Shown: positions 26,588 through 35,614 of the stretch, one piece after another
Numbering within the stretch: the first letter of the stretch is position 1
Layout: each line of letters starts with the position of its first letter
DNA from: Candidatus Berkiella aquae
Lineage (GTDB): Bacteria; Pseudomonadota; Gammaproteobacteria; Berkiellales; Berkiellaceae
Length of the DNA stretch: 64,000 nt
Direction: 5' to 3'
NCBI RefSeq assembly: GCF_001431295.2
Contig: NZ_LKAJ02000001.1
Location: 620,001 to 684,000, forward strand
Made by a program: the position numbers and the translations under genes
The notes under the pieces: generated by a model
What the model was told of the DNA's origin: nothing
Databases searched by the model: none
Seen by the model: only the letters and a program-made list of their open reading frames with translations

Positions 26588-27328
26588 ATGAAAGTAATTC
26601 CAGCAATTGATATCCGATTCGGTAAGTGTGTTCGGTTGTTTCAAGGCGATTTTAATCAAATAACCGAATATGACGTAACCCCTTTAGCCATGGCCAAACA
26701 ATATGAAGCAGGGGGTGCGACTGACATTCACATTGTCGATCTCCATGGTGCAAAAGATGCCATGATGACATCAACCTCTATGATTGCAGAAATAGCGAGT
26801 CAATGTAATTTACAAATTCAAATGGGAGGAGGGATCCGTCAATTTGAACAAGTTGAAACGCTGTTAAAGCAAGGTGTTTCTCGGGTTGTGATTGGTAGTC
26901 TTGCTGTCAAAGAGCCCAAAAAAATTACCAAGTGGATAAAAAAACTAGGACCAGAATCGATTGTATTGGCATTAGATGTCAAGCTAGATGAATTAGGCCA
27001 ACCTGGATTAGTCACTGCCGGGTGGTTGCAAAATGAAAAGATGACTTTGTGGCAATTGCTTGATGAATATGAAAGTTCAGGTTTGCAAACGGTTTTATGT
27101 ACCGATGTTAGTCGAGATGGGACTTTATCTTCTCCTAACTTTGCTTTCTATAAAGAGTGTGTAGAGCGGTTCCCCCAAATCAATTGGCAGACATCAGGTG
27201 GTGTTTCGACGCTACAAGATCTTATCAAGCTTAAACAAATGAATGTGTATAGTGCGATAGTTGGCAAAGCATTTTATGAAAAATGCTTTACCGTTAAAGA
27301 AGCCATGCAGGTGGTGGAATCATGTTAA
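26588..27328 (+). CDS. hisA: ProFAR isomerase
   Basis: A 246-residue TIM-barrel enzyme, 1-(5-phosphoribosyl)-5-[(5-phosphoribosylamino)methylideneamino]imidazole-4-carboxamide isomerase. Typical strands are [20 protein letters not shown] with the catalytic Asp8, the phosphate loop QMGGGIRQ, and [10 protein letters not shown] with the second catalytic Asp. The last bases overlap the hisF start by seven bases. Its position between hisH and hisF is the standard enterobacterial order. Confidence 0.95.
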   Translation: MKVIPAIDIRFGKCVRLFQGDFNQITEYDVTPLAMAKQYEAGGATDIHIVDLHGAKDAMMTSTSMIAEIASQCNLQIQMGGGIRQFEQVETLLKQGVSRVVIGSLAVKEPKKITKWIKKLGPESIVLALDVKLDELGQPGLVTAGWLQNEKMTLWQLLDEYESSGLQTVLCTDVSRDGTLSSPNFAFYKECVERFPQINWQTSGGVSTLQDLIKLKQMNVYSAIVGKAFYEKCFTVKEAMQVVESC

Positions 27329-28089
27329 CAAAGCGGATTATTCCTTGTTTAGATGTCAGAAATAATGCAGTGGTTAAAGGGGTACAGTTTCGTAACCACC
27401 AAATTGTGGGAGATATTCTCGAATTAGCTTCGTATTATGCAGCACAAGGTGCTGATGAACTCGTTTTTTATGATATTACGGCTAGTAGTGATCAACGTTC
27501 TGTCGATAAAACGTGGATATCACGCATAGCGCAAAATATCGATATTCCATTTTGTGTTGCAGGCGGCATTACGTCAGTGAAACAAGCAGAGACGATACTC
27601 AATGCTGGGGCAGATAAGATATCCATCAATTCTCCCGCATTAACAAACCCGGCATTGATTAATGAACTCGTCAATGTATTTGGCAGTCAATGCATTGTGA
27701 TTGGAGTTGATAGCATTAAAACGGATGCTGGATATTTTGCTTGTCAATATACGGGTGATGCCAATAAGACAAGAATGACGACAAAATCGACTTTAGAATG
27801 GGTTAAGGAAGTACAATCTAGAGGCGCTGGCGAAATTGTCTTAAATTGCATGGATCAAGATGGCGTCCGTCAGGGATATGCCATTGCGCATCTTAAACAA
27901 ATTCGAGCGATCACCGATGTGCCATTAATAGCATCCGGTGGAGCTGGTGTTTTGTCAGACTTTGCTCAGGTATTTGCGCAAGCGAATGTCGATGGCGCAT
28001 TGGCAGCGAGTGTTTTTCATAAAAAATTGATTGAAATTCCTGAACTTAAACAATATCTCAAGATGAATTCCGTAAGGGTAAGACAATGA
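27322..28089 (+). CDS. hisF: Imidazole glycerol phosphate synthase, cyclase subunit
   Basis: A 255-residue TIM barrel that cyclises the intermediate with ammonia from HisH to give imidazole glycerol phosphate and AICAR. The signature [18 protein letters not shown] contains catalytic Asp11. [32 protein letters not shown] with the second Asp, and ASGGAGVL form the phosphate and active sites. It overlaps hisA at its start and hisIE at its end by four bases. Confidence 0.96.
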   Translation: MLTKRIIPCLDVRNNAVVKGVQFRNHQIVGDILELASYYAAQGADELVFYDITASSDQRSVDKTWISRIAQNIDIPFCVAGGITSVKQAETILNAGADKISINSPALTNPALINELVNVFGSQCIVIGVDSIKTDAGYFACQYTGDANKTRMTTKSTLEWVKEVQSRGAGEIVLNCMDQDGVRQGYAIAHLKQIRAITDVPLIASGGAGVLSDFAQVFAQANVDGALAASVFHKKLIEIPELKQYLKMNSVRVRQ

Positions 28090-28724
28090 ATGAACTCATC
28101 AATAAGCTGGATTGGAATAAGATGAATGGTCTTATTCCCGCGATTGTACAAGATATCAATACCCAAAAAGTATTGATGTTAGGCTATATGAACCAAGCAG
28201 CACTTCAGCAAACCTTAAGTACCAAGATCGTTACTTTTTATAGTCGTAGTCGAAATACACTATGGGTCAAAGGTGAAACCTCAGGTAATTACTTGCAATT
28301 TTGTGAGATTGTAAATGATTGCGATAATGATTCTCTGTTATTGATGGTCAAGCCTTTAGGACCAACCTGTCACCAAGGAACAAACTCTTGTTATGGTGAG
28401 GGCAACAATATAAGTACCGTTATCGAGCAATTAGAAAAGATTATAATGCAGCGCCAAAAACAGATGCCGACTGAAAGTTACACAGCAAAATTATTTAGCT
28501 TGGGCCTTGAGAGAATAGCGCAAAAAGTTGGCGAAGAGGGAGTTGAAGTGGCTTTAGCGGGAGTATTGTCTGAAGGTAATAAGCTTTGTGAAGAAGTAGC
28601 AGATTTACTTTTTCACGTATTAGTGTTGTTAAGAGCTCGTGAAATTCCCTTTTCAGAGGTTTTGGCAGTGTTAGTGGCACGCAACTTACGTAAAACAGCG
28701 CAGCAGCGGGCAATAAATAGTTAA
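28086..28724 (+). CDS. hisI: Bifunctional phosphoribosyl-AMP cyclohydrolase / phosphoribosyl-ATP pyrophosphohydrolase
   Basis: A 212-residue HisIE fusion performing steps two and three of the pathway. The cyclohydrolase half (1–115) shows [27 protein letters not shown] and the metal-binding [10 protein letters not shown] with [11 protein letters not shown]. The pyrophosphohydrolase half (about 120–212) shows the helix [14 protein letters not shown] and [14 protein letters not shown]. It is the last gene of the operon; no clear intrinsic terminator follows before the next gene at 28831. Confidence 0.95.
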   Translation: MNELINKLDWNKMNGLIPAIVQDINTQKVLMLGYMNQAALQQTLSTKIVTFYSRSRNTLWVKGETSGNYLQFCEIVNDCDNDSLLLMVKPLGPTCHQGTNSCYGEGNNISTVIEQLEKIIMQRQKQMPTESYTAKLFSLGLERIAQKVGEEGVEVALAGVLSEGNKLCEEVADLLFHVLVLLRAREIPFSEVLAVLVARNLRKTAQQRAINS

Positions 28725-28830
28725 GCACTAACAAATATCCTGGAAAATTAAGCAGTAACTTAGAGATAGTTGAATGGATTATGTGTTTTGCCCTATGCTC
28801 AGCTGCAAATTAGCTTAGAGGACTCATTTT

Positions 28831-30237
28831 ATGAATCAACATCTTTATACCGCCAAGCAAGTTAATCTCATGTTATTGTTTTTGCTCGATAAACTTCAGA
28901 TGCAAGAGGTGGGTTTGTTCAGAGAAAATGGTTCTGTGACGGGGTTTAATAAGTTTCTCGATCTTTTAAAAGAAAAATTATTTCCTGTCGGAAAAGTCAA
29001 ATCAGGATTATTTACTTCCGTAGTCGGTGCAGTAGATGATTATAATACCTTTCAACAATTGTGCAGTTCTGCGCAAGATATTTTTCTAGATGATTTGAAG
29101 AAAAAAGAAAAAAAAGACTCTGTTGAATGTACTGAAAAGTGTGATAAAGATGAAAAGAATAAAGCAGAAAGCAGCAATAGTGAAGAAAGTGAAAAGAACA
29201 AATTCGATTTGATTGAACCGCGTGACTGGGCAATGGTATGTATTCATGTGATGCAAAATGCACAGCTGATGGATTTGAGTAATTTTGATGTTCATGTTGC
29301 TTGGAGAGTCCTGCTACATACAATAAAACATAATTCCCTCTATCTATTGAATGATGAAGAGCCTGAAGCAGGTAGTGAAGATGAGATTGAAAATCAATTA
29401 GTAGAAAATTGGAAAAATTTCTTAGGCCAGCTGTGTCAGTTGAGACAAAATGAATCCGCAAAAGCCTTTCATAATTTTATTCATTTATTGCATAAAACGT
29501 CTTTAGCTAAAGATGTTAATAAAATGCATTCTTGGAATTTAGCGGAGGTAACATCAAGCTGTATCGATGATGCTTTAGAATTTACAGGAAAAATTGGGAC
29601 ACGATCAAATGTCGATCGTTATGGTACGCATCAACTTAAAAAAGAATTGGTGTGCTTAACCAATATCTTATATTTACTGATTAAAAATCCCCATTTTGCG
29701 CTCCCTTTTGATGTGACAATGTATATTAATAGTGAGCAGAAAGAATTTGCAAAAGAAAAGAAAGCATTTTCATCCTTACTGGAAGATTTAGGAGGACTAA
29801 CGTGTGATGAAATTAAGGATACTCTAACGACAAGGGAAGAAGCGCATCTTAAAAATATGCCACTTCCGGACAATGAATATAATGCGACGCTGATGTTCAG
29901 TAAAAAAGAGAAATCACCTAATAGAACTATCTTCTCAATTCCTAAAACGCCTTTTAGAAGAAGTAGTAACAGTGAATCACCTCGTGCGACAGAATCAACC
30001 TCAGTTCTCAAACCTTCCCCTAGGAAGATAAGCGGTGGCAATGACATTTCGCAAGGGGTAATTCTTAGGAAAAGTAGTGTGAATAGTAATTCGCCTCGAA
30101 AAGAATTACTGAGGAAAAGTAGTGCTAACAATGAATCACTGCACACAGAGACAGAATCCTCTATTTCTTTGACTCTGACTAATAGCAACGGTGAAAGCAA
30201 AAAAGAAGAGATTAAAAAACGAAAGGTGACAAAATAA
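28831..30237 (+). CDS. RhoGAP-like protein 2, candidate effector
   Basis: A 468-residue protein whose start resembles the arginine-finger region of RhoGAP domains: QEVGLFRENGSVTGFNKFLD, with Arg31 as the candidate finger. An acidic Lys/Glu/Ser-rich insert (about residues 88–128) interrupts the domain, and a helical region follows to about 340. The later RhoGAP block (NxMxxxNLA) is only hinted at by SWNLAEVTSSCID. The tail holds repeated SPR and LRKSS motifs and ends in the basic IKKRKVTK. AGAGGA precedes the ATG. The call is weaker than for the protein at 17625–18734. Confidence 0.6.
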   Translation: MNQHLYTAKQVNLMLLFLLDKLQMQEVGLFRENGSVTGFNKFLDLLKEKLFPVGKVKSGLFTSVVGAVDDYNTFQQLCSSAQDIFLDDLKKKEKKDSVECTEKCDKDEKNKAESSNSEESEKNKFDLIEPRDWAMVCIHVMQNAQLMDLSNFDVHVAWRVLLHTIKHNSLYLLNDEEPEAGSEDEIENQLVENWKNFLGQLCQLRQNESAKAFHNFIHLLHKTSLAKDVNKMHSWNLAEVTSSCIDDALEFTGKIGTRSNVDRYGTHQLKKELVCLTNILYLLIKNPHFALPFDVTMYINSEQKEFAKEKKAFSSLLEDLGGLTCDEIKDTLTTREEAHLKNMPLPDNEYNATLMFSKKEKSPNRTIFSIPKTPFRRSSNSESPRATESTSVLKPSPRKISGGNDISQGVILRKSSVNSNSPRKELLRKSSANNESLHTETESSISLTLTNSNGESKKEEIKKRKVTK

Positions 30238-30248
30238 GTCACCTTTCG
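30220..30248 (-). terminator. Intrinsic terminator for the minus-strand gene, inside the RhoGAP-like 3' end
   Basis: The arms CGAAAGGTGAC (30220–30230) and GTCACCTTTCG (30238–30248) form an 11-bp perfect stem. Read on the minus strand, the stem is followed by TTTTTT, a typical terminator for the small gene at 30253–30546. On the plus strand it spans the stop codon (30235–30237) of the RhoGAP-like gene. Confidence 0.7.
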
Positions 30249-30252
30249 CCTG

Positions 30253-30546
30253 TTATTTGTTTAGCTTCTTAAAATGTTCATTTAAACTCTGCGGTGCAAG
30301 TACTTCTTCTTTACCTGCTTGAGAAAAATCCGTGCCTTGGTAAATTTCACATTTCGAGAATGAAGGATTTTGCCAAGGGTTATGAATTTGACCGCCAATT
30401 TTAGATTTCTCAGAATTAAAGGTCACACTCTTCACCAGTTGGCGTGCTTTTGCTTCAGAAGCCGCACGAACAATAATGTTATCCAGCTTTTTAAATTGAT
30501 GGACAGGCCATTTGGGATTAAAAGGTGTGAGAATAAATAATTTCAT
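30253..30546 (-). CDS. Conserved small hypothetical protein
   Basis: A 97-residue soluble protein. The N-terminal part (MKLFILTPFNPKWPVHQFKK, then IIVRAASEAKARQLV) and the central NPWQNPSFSKCEIYQG resemble a family of small uncharacterised proteobacterial proteins with a conserved PW..P....C motif; I recognise the pattern but cannot name a function. A terminator lies five bases beyond its stop, inside the convergent gene. The C-terminus is polar. Confidence 0.65.
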   Translation of the reverse strand: MKLFILTPFNPKWPVHQFKKLDNIIVRAASEAKARQLVKSVTFNSEKSKIGGQIHNPWQNPSFSKCEIYQGTDFSQAGKEEVLAPQSLNEHFKKLNK

Positions 30547-30615
30547 AAATCAATGTTTCCTGAAAACACAGGTGTGATATCTTAAGCAATAAAATACCAC
30601 ACCCATTGAAGATTG

Positions 30616-32430
30616 TCATTTAGGTGCTGGTGACGTTGGAGCCGAGGTTGAACGATTCCTTCGCTTGGCAGCTTGCTCTGCATTTTCTCTTTGAGCTTGA
30701 AGACGCTGTTGTTCTTCCGTTGCTTTATAAAGCATATGTAAACCTGCCCGCTTTTCATCTGGCGTATATTCTGGTCTGCCTAGTGTCTTATGTACGGGAT
30801 CAAGCAGCAATTGGTTTAACTGGGAGCTAAGATTATCCGTTTGAGCGGTTTGATATTTTACTAACAGTAAAAGCATCGTTTTGTTCGAAGGTAAAGGCTT
30901 ATGGAACATCTTTTGCGTCATTTCTCGAATACGTCCAATAACCATCTCATATTCAGCGGTTAAATCATGATCTAATCGTAACAAGGCATGCCCAATTTGA
31001 TGGCCGCCATAAAGCGCTAAATCAATAATGGTGCGTACCATATTCTTTCTATCTAATTTTTTATCGGTTTTCCCATTGGTTGTTTGTCCAATTTGGGCTT
31101 TTAGATGGGGAATAAAGGCTTCTAAAACCTCTGCATAACGGCCCCACAGTTCATTGCTTTTTGATCTCGTAAAGGCATATTCGGGGTAGAGTTGATTAAA
31201 ATTCGAAATAGAATCATTCAGAATGGTTGAGTTTAAGCCTTTCGCAAAAGCAATCTCACCAAATGGTCCTTCAAAGGAGGCAATGATTTTTTGATAGTAA
31301 TCGGAAAGGGTTTCATCATCTAATTCGGCAAAAAGAGATTTTAAGCTTTCCCATTGTACTTTATCGAATTGTTCTGATGCTTTGGCAATCAGATTAGCAA
31401 AAAATTCTGCAAATTCAACATCATCGTTATTCTTGGCAAAATGTGTTTTAATTTCACAAATCATGCGACAGTTTTGCCCTAACATATGACGAAACGCGAT
31501 TAACTCTCTTTCGGTGCATTGAGGGTTAGCTGCCATGAAACGCATGAAAGTATTGTTTGCACCACCGGTTGCTTCAAATTGTTCGTTAATGAGTGCTTTT
31601 AATCCGGCATCGGTCAGATAATTATCCAGAACCACTTCCATCCGGCGAGTATCGTTTTTGCCAGCGGCAAAGGCGGCACAACCAATAGCGGGATCAGGTT
31701 GGGCAGGGTATAGGGCTTTGGAAGTGGTTGGTGTGTCTTGTAATTGTTCTTGTACTGATTTCTTGTTTAAAATATCGATTAATGGCATTTTTTCTTTAAA
31801 ATCAAAAATAGTACCAACAACAATAACTTCCCAACCAAAAATCTTTGATGCAGTATATAAAGCATCACGTTCTGTTTCAGAAAGGAGCTGACTATCAAAC
31901 GCATCTGAGAAAATTTGTTTACAATGCGCAATAAAGACTAAATAGCTTTTTATTTCATTTTTAAGTGGGCCAAATTCTTGAATTACATCATGCATGGCAT
32001 GAGCAGCTTCTGCCATTTTAATAAATAATAATCGGTGATGAGGTTCTAGAAAGAGTGCTTGCATATTTTTTTGCTGCAAGAATAATTCTGCATCTTTTCG
32101 CATTTCTGCGCCATGTGGGGCACGGTGATAAACGCTTGCCAGTTTCTGCTTCTGAGCGGGATCTTTAAATTCTGGTTGTGTTTCAGACCATTGCGCAAGT
32201 GCACGGGTACTATGGACTCGAAATGCGTCACTCAATTTTTGGCATTGTTCAGCGTTTAATCCTCTTAAGATCTTTGAGTAAGTAATGTTTAATTCTCTAA
32301 TTCTAAAAGTGAGATCTTCGATTTGCGAGAGGGTAAGATGGGTGAGGTCGTATTGATGACTGGTTCCTAATAAAGCAATCACTTTATCGTCACGGAATTC
32401 TCTAATACCTTTAACACCGGTAACTGCCAT
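30616..32430 (-). CDS. Large orphan protein, candidate effector
   Basis: A 604-residue, mostly helical, soluble protein with no recognised domain. The start at 32430 follows TTGGAG at good spacing; a TTG twelve bases upstream is part of that ribosome site. No signal peptide or membrane helix is visible. The last 40 residues are polar and basic (EQAAKRRNRSTSAPTSPAPK), a disordered tail seen in other candidate effectors of this window. Nothing in the sequence suggests an enzyme. Confidence 0.7.
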   Translation of the reverse strand: MAVTGVKGIREFRDDKVIALLGTSHQYDLTHLTLSQIEDLTFRIRELNITYSKILRGLNAEQCQKLSDAFRVHSTRALAQWSETQPEFKDPAQKQKLASVYHRAPHGAEMRKDAELFLQQKNMQALFLEPHHRLLFIKMAEAAHAMHDVIQEFGPLKNEIKSYLVFIAHCKQIFSDAFDSQLLSETERDALYTASKIFGWEVIVVGTIFDFKEKMPLIDILNKKSVQEQLQDTPTTSKALYPAQPDPAIGCAAFAAGKNDTRRMEVVLDNYLTDAGLKALINEQFEATGGANNTFMRFMAANPQCTERELIAFRHMLGQNCRMICEIKTHFAKNNDDVEFAEFFANLIAKASEQFDKVQWESLKSLFAELDDETLSDYYQKIIASFEGPFGEIAFAKGLNSTILNDSISNFNQLYPEYAFTRSKSNELWGRYAEVLEAFIPHLKAQIGQTTNGKTDKKLDRKNMVRTIIDLALYGGHQIGHALLRLDHDLTAEYEMVIGRIREMTQKMFHKPLPSNKTMLLLLVKYQTAQTDNLSSQLNQLLLDPVHKTLGRPEYTPDEKRAGLHMLYKATEEQQRLQAQRENAEQAAKRRNRSTSAPTSPAPK

Positions 32431-32632
32431 TTTTGACTCCAATAATTAACTCAAAAACGCCATGCAAATTAGGTGCCGATACACACATTTTGCAAGCACT
32501 CTTCAGATAATACGCACTCTCATTTTTGAAGACAATAGAAATGAATGTATATGCACCTAATGTTTAAACATAAAAGAATTGATAGGGTCTATTCTCAATA
32601 GGGGTGAGCTTATCTTAAGTAGGAGAAACTGA

Positions 32633-32896
32633 ATGAAATCCTATGCTTTATTATTCATTGCCAGCGTTGCTTTTCCCTTAGCAACCATTGCGTGTGATTG
32701 TGACAGTCATGCTGATCGTTATTTACAATATAACAATCGTTTTGGCTATGATAATCGCAATGATGGATTTGCAGCTTATCGTTTTGAGAATTTACAAACC
32801 AGGGGTTTCAGAAGTTACTATGGCTACGATAGAGAAGATGAAGGCATTGTGAATAATCGAGATCGATTTGGTTATACCTGGGATAGCACACATTAA
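32633..32896 (+). CDS. Small secreted Tyr/Arg/Asn-rich protein
   Basis: An 87-residue protein with a Sec-type signal peptide (MKSYALLFIASVAFPLATIA, probably cut after residue 20). The mature chain starts CDCDSHADRY, so lipid attachment to the first Cys is conceivable, but the -3 residue is Thr and the lipobox is poor. The rest repeats the pattern RFGYDNRND / YGYDREDEG / RFGYTWDS. AGGAGAAACTGA precedes the ATG. Periplasmic or surface location is likely; function unknown. Confidence 0.7.
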   Translation: MKSYALLFIASVAFPLATIACDCDSHADRYLQYNNRFGYDNRNDGFAAYRFENLQTRGFRSYYGYDREDEGIVNNRDRFGYTWDSTH

Positions 32897-32898
32897 TT

Positions 32899-33315
32899 AT
32901 GTTAAAAAATATCAGTATTGATAAAATCAATGAGCTCGGTAAGAATACCATGTTGGAACATTTAGGTATTCATATCACCCAAGCAGATGAAAATTTAATC
33001 GAAGGTGAAATGCCGGTTGATCATCGAACGCATCAGGTGTTTGGCATTTTACATGGTGGCGCATCCGTTGTGCTAGCAGAAACGCTAGGAAGCATAGGCG
33101 CGCAACTTTGTGCACCCGAAGGAACGCAATGCGTAGGGCTTGATATTAATGCTAATCATATTAAGGCAGTAAAAACAGGAAAAGTGATTGGCCGCGCAGT
33201 ACCTATCCATATTGGCAAAACGACTCAAGTATGGGAAATTAAAATAGTAACCGAAGATCAAAAACTCGTTTGTATTAGCCGTATTACGGTAGCAGTGATT
33301 CCAGCAAGATTCTAA
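32899..33315 (+). CDS. Hotdog-fold acyl-CoA thioesterase (PaaI/YdiI type)
   Basis: A 138-residue single hotdog domain. The segment HQVFGILHGGASVVLAETLG is the PaaI/YdiI signature, with the Glu of AET as the likely catalytic residue and the HGG turn at the thioester site. VGLDINANHIKAVKTGKVIG is the second conserved block. It hydrolyses acyl- or aroyl-CoA esters; YdiI acts on 1,4-dihydroxy-2-naphthoyl-CoA in menaquinone synthesis, but the substrate here is not certain. The SDR gene follows after 14 bp. Confidence 0.88.
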   Translation: MLKNISIDKINELGKNTMLEHLGIHITQADENLIEGEMPVDHRTHQVFGILHGGASVVLAETLGSIGAQLCAPEGTQCVGLDINANHIKAVKTGKVIGRAVPIHIGKTTQVWEIKIVTEDQKLVCISRITVAVIPARF

Positions 33316-33329
33316 TAAGGGTTATTTCT

Positions 33330-34073
33330 ATGAAACTAAAAGATAAAATTGCCATCGTTACCGGTGGCTCGCGTGGTATTGGTGCTGCTATTGCAAAACA
33401 TTTGGCGCGTGAAGGTGCGAATGTCACTATTACTTACATTAATGGCAAAGATAAAGCAGAAGCAGTTGTCAATGAAATTAAAAATACAGGCGGAAATGCA
33501 GCGGCGGTGCGCGCAGATAGCGCTGATCCCAAAGCCATTATGAGCATGGTGGAAGAAGTCGTTAGCAAGCATGGTCGTATCGATATTTTGGTGAATAGTG
33601 CGGGTGTCTTTGTCACCGGAATGGCGGACGATGCTTCTTATGATGCAAAAAGCTTTGAACATCAGTTTGCAGTGAATGTCACAGGGGTTGCAGCGGCTGT
33701 GCGTGCAGCAGCCAAGCATATCGCGAAGAATGGCCGAATTATATCGATTGGCTCTGTTGCAGGCGAGCATACGCCTGGTCCTGGGATGGGAGATTATAGT
33801 GCAAGCAAAGCGGCTATTGCAGGCTATACGCGTGGTTGGGCAAGGGATTTTGGCTCAAGAGGGATTACCGTTAATAATGTTCAACCTGGCCCAATTGACA
33901 CGGATATGAATCCTGCAACGGGTGATTTAGCAAAGATGTTAATGGCCGGTATTCCCCTGGGACGCTATGGCACCGTTGATGAAGTAGCGGCCTTAGTCAC
34001 CTTTTTGGCAAGTCCTGATGCATCTTATATTACGGGCGCCTCATTTAATATTGATGGTGGATTTAGTGCTTAA
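33330..34073 (+). CDS. SDR-family oxidoreductase (FabG-like)
   Basis: A 247-residue classical short-chain dehydrogenase. The cofactor motif GGSRGIGAAIAKHLAREG is at residues about 12–29, NSAG is the structural motif, and the catalytic Ser/Tyr/Lys are in ISIGSVAGEHTP and DYSASKAAI. PGPIDTDMNP and the C-terminal GASFNIDGGFSA are typical of 3-oxoacyl reductases and related enzymes. It probably forms an operon with the thioesterase. The substrate is unknown; a housekeeping fabG would normally sit in a fatty-acid cluster, so this is likely an accessory enzyme. Confidence 0.9.
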   Translation: MKLKDKIAIVTGGSRGIGAAIAKHLAREGANVTITYINGKDKAEAVVNEIKNTGGNAAAVRADSADPKAIMSMVEEVVSKHGRIDILVNSAGVFVTGMADDASYDAKSFEHQFAVNVTGVAAAVRAAAKHIAKNGRIISIGSVAGEHTPGPGMGDYSASKAAIAGYTRGWARDFGSRGITVNNVQPGPIDTDMNPATGDLAKMLMAGIPLGRYGTVDEVAALVTFLASPDASYITGASFNIDGGFSA

Positions 34074-34326
34074 TCCATTCTTGATATTGCGATGGTGTTA
34101 GTGTCTGAGAATCGGCACCCATCGCAACAAGATAGTTACTTATCTCAGGTGATGCATACCGTAAACTATAAATATAAGGGGTGCAACTATCGACTTTTTC
34201 TAATAGATAGTCATCTTCTAGTTCTTTAAATGTATCGATATTTTTTAATCGATGATTAATATTGGCTTTTGCTTCGACCAGCAATTGGATGCTTTCAAAT
34301 TCTTTTTCTGCGACAAATCTATTAGC
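34063..34326 (-). pseudogene. Remnant of an ankyrin-repeat gene
   Basis: The minus strand encodes about 85 residues of ankyrin-type sequence: ESIQLLVEAKANINHRLKN and, later, ISNYLVAMGADSQTLTP. The frame is closed upstream by a TGA just before GLALSHANRF. The only possible starts are TTG codons inside a helix (for example at 34284), without a ribosome site. The 3' end overlaps the SDR gene by 11 bp. It looks like the last repeats of a lost ankyrin gene; expression as a short protein cannot be excluded. Confidence 0.5.
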
Positions 34327-34376
34327 GTGGCTGAGAGCAAGCCCTCAAAGGAATGATGTGAATAAATTGCTTATAA

Positions 34377-34397
34377 AAGCCCCTGCAAAAGAGGGGC
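34377..34397 (-). terminator. Intrinsic terminator after the microcin-like gene
   Basis: The stem AGCCCCT/AGGGGCT with a short loop lies 15 bases beyond the stop of the minus-strand gene at 34412–34720. On the minus strand the stem runs into TTTTA, a typical rho-independent terminator. Confidence 0.6.
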
Positions 34398-34411
34398 TCT
34401 CTGATTTAAAA

Positions 34412-34720
34412 TTAATTAAAATACGCTTCAACTTTTTCAGCAATAACACCAGGATAAACAGCATCAAAAACTAAAACTGGGGCTGCAACAAACATAATAG
34501 GAGTAATTACTGAGCTAAGCGTACCAAGGGCAAATCCGAGCGGGGCTGCACAAGTTCCACTGAATACATTAGCTGCACCAGCGAAAGTGGCGGCGGTAAT
34601 GCTTGAAGCGGCACTACCAATAGCAGAGCCCACATAAATGCTTGCGGCTGCCGTAATAATATCTTCTTGATAACTGGCACCTGAGATTTGATTTATTTCA
34701 TTATTCGATAATGTTCGCAT
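34412..34720 (-). CDS. Microcin/bacteriocin-like precursor with double-glycine-type leader
   Basis: A 102-residue protein whose first 15 residues, MRTLSNNEINQISGA, match the leader of class II microcins and bacteriocins (M-R-x-L-x-x-x-E-I-x-x-[IV]-S-G-[GA]). Such leaders are cut by a C39-peptidase ABC exporter. The predicted mature part is 87 residues, very rich in Ala, Gly, Ser, Ile and Val, with one Cys and two hydrophobic, helix-like stretches. GGGAG precedes the ATG at 34720; an earlier ATG at 34735 lies upstream of that site. A terminator follows. No export or immunity gene is adjacent, so the role as an antibacterial peptide is inferred. Confidence 0.6.
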   Translation of the reverse strand: MRTLSNNEINQISGASYQEDIITAAASIYVGSAIGSAASSITAATFAGAANVFSGTCAAPLGFALGTLSSVITPIMFVAAPVLVFDAVYPGVIAEKVEAYFN

Positions 34721-34866
34721 GCTATTTTCTCCCAAAATGACTTGTAAAAATTGACTGTATAGTTAACTAGCAAACAAATCAAGTATTTTTATAATTGAGA
34801 ATTTATTGGAAATGCCGAAACAACAGAATGGGTTGTCAAAAGCTATTATTGTTAGGAGAAACCACC

Positions 34867-35493
34867 ATGAGCAGACCTTATGTTCGATTAGATAAAAATA
34901 ATGCTGCCGTGTTGATGGTGGATCATCAGGCTGGTTTACTTTCATTAGTGCGTGATATTGAACCCGATAAATTTAAAAATAATGTATTGGCTTTAGCCGA
35001 TTTAGCCAAATATTTTAAATTACCAACGATTTTGACAACCAGTTTTGAAACGGGCCCTAATGGTCCTTTGGTCCCTGAATTAAAAGCACAATTTCCCGAT
35101 GCACCGTATATTGCAAGACCAGGTAACATTAATGCTTGGGATAATGAAGACTTTGTTAAAGCTGTTAAAGCAACAGGTAAAAAGCAACTCATTATTGCAG
35201 GGGTTGTCACCGAAGTTTGTGTCGCATTTCCTGCATTATCTGCGATAGCAGAAGGGTTTGAGGTATTTGTGGTCATGGATGCATCAGGTACCTTTGATGA
35301 AGTCACTCGTTATGCCGCATGGGATCGCATGTCACAAGCCGGTGCTCAATTAATGACCTGGTTTGGTGTTGCCTGTGAGTTACATCGTGATTGGCGCAAT
35401 GATGTTGAAGGTCTTGCAACCTTGTTTTCTAATCATATCCCTGATTATCGTAATTTAATGACAAGTTATAATGCATTGGGTATTAAAAAATAA
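34867..35493 (+). CDS. Isochorismatase-family cysteine hydrolase (YcaC-like)
   Basis: A 208-residue cysteine hydrolase. AAVLMVDHQAGLLSLV supplies the catalytic Asp, the Lys follows near the middle, and the nucleophile is the Cys of GVVTEVCVAFPAL preceded by the conserved cis-peptide. The long C-terminal part (HRDWRNDVEGLATLFSNHIP) matches YcaC, a member with unknown substrate. The ATG at 34867 follows AGGAGAAACC; the earlier frame from 34795 is not conserved. It stands alone between the microcin-like and SGNH genes. Confidence 0.9.
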   Translation: MSRPYVRLDKNNAAVLMVDHQAGLLSLVRDIEPDKFKNNVLALADLAKYFKLPTILTTSFETGPNGPLVPELKAQFPDAPYIARPGNINAWDNEDFVKAVKATGKKQLIIAGVVTEVCVAFPALSAIAEGFEVFVVMDASGTFDEVTRYAAWDRMSQAGAQLMTWFGVACELHRDWRNDVEGLATLFSNHIPDYRNLMTSYNALGIKK

Positions 35494-35614
35494 TCCTAAA
35501 GTATATCCGGGATATTACTCGCTTTAAGTTCTTTTCCTATGGATTTAGTTTGCAAGCTGCAATATAATTTCCCTCCTGTATTTTCCAATATCTGTGGTAA
35601 AGCAAGAGGGAATC

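Noticed and set aside
29012-29461. 149-codon frame on the minus strand
   Set aside because: It is the antisense shadow of the RhoGAP-like gene, with no ribosome site and biased Phe/His content.
29631-30242. 203-codon frame on the minus strand
   Set aside because: Antisense shadow of the same gene; the Leu/Ser-rich sequence comes from the complementary Lys/Glu/Ser codons.
33336-33770. 144-codon frame on the minus strand
   Set aside because: Antisense of the SDR gene, which has clear motifs and the correct start.
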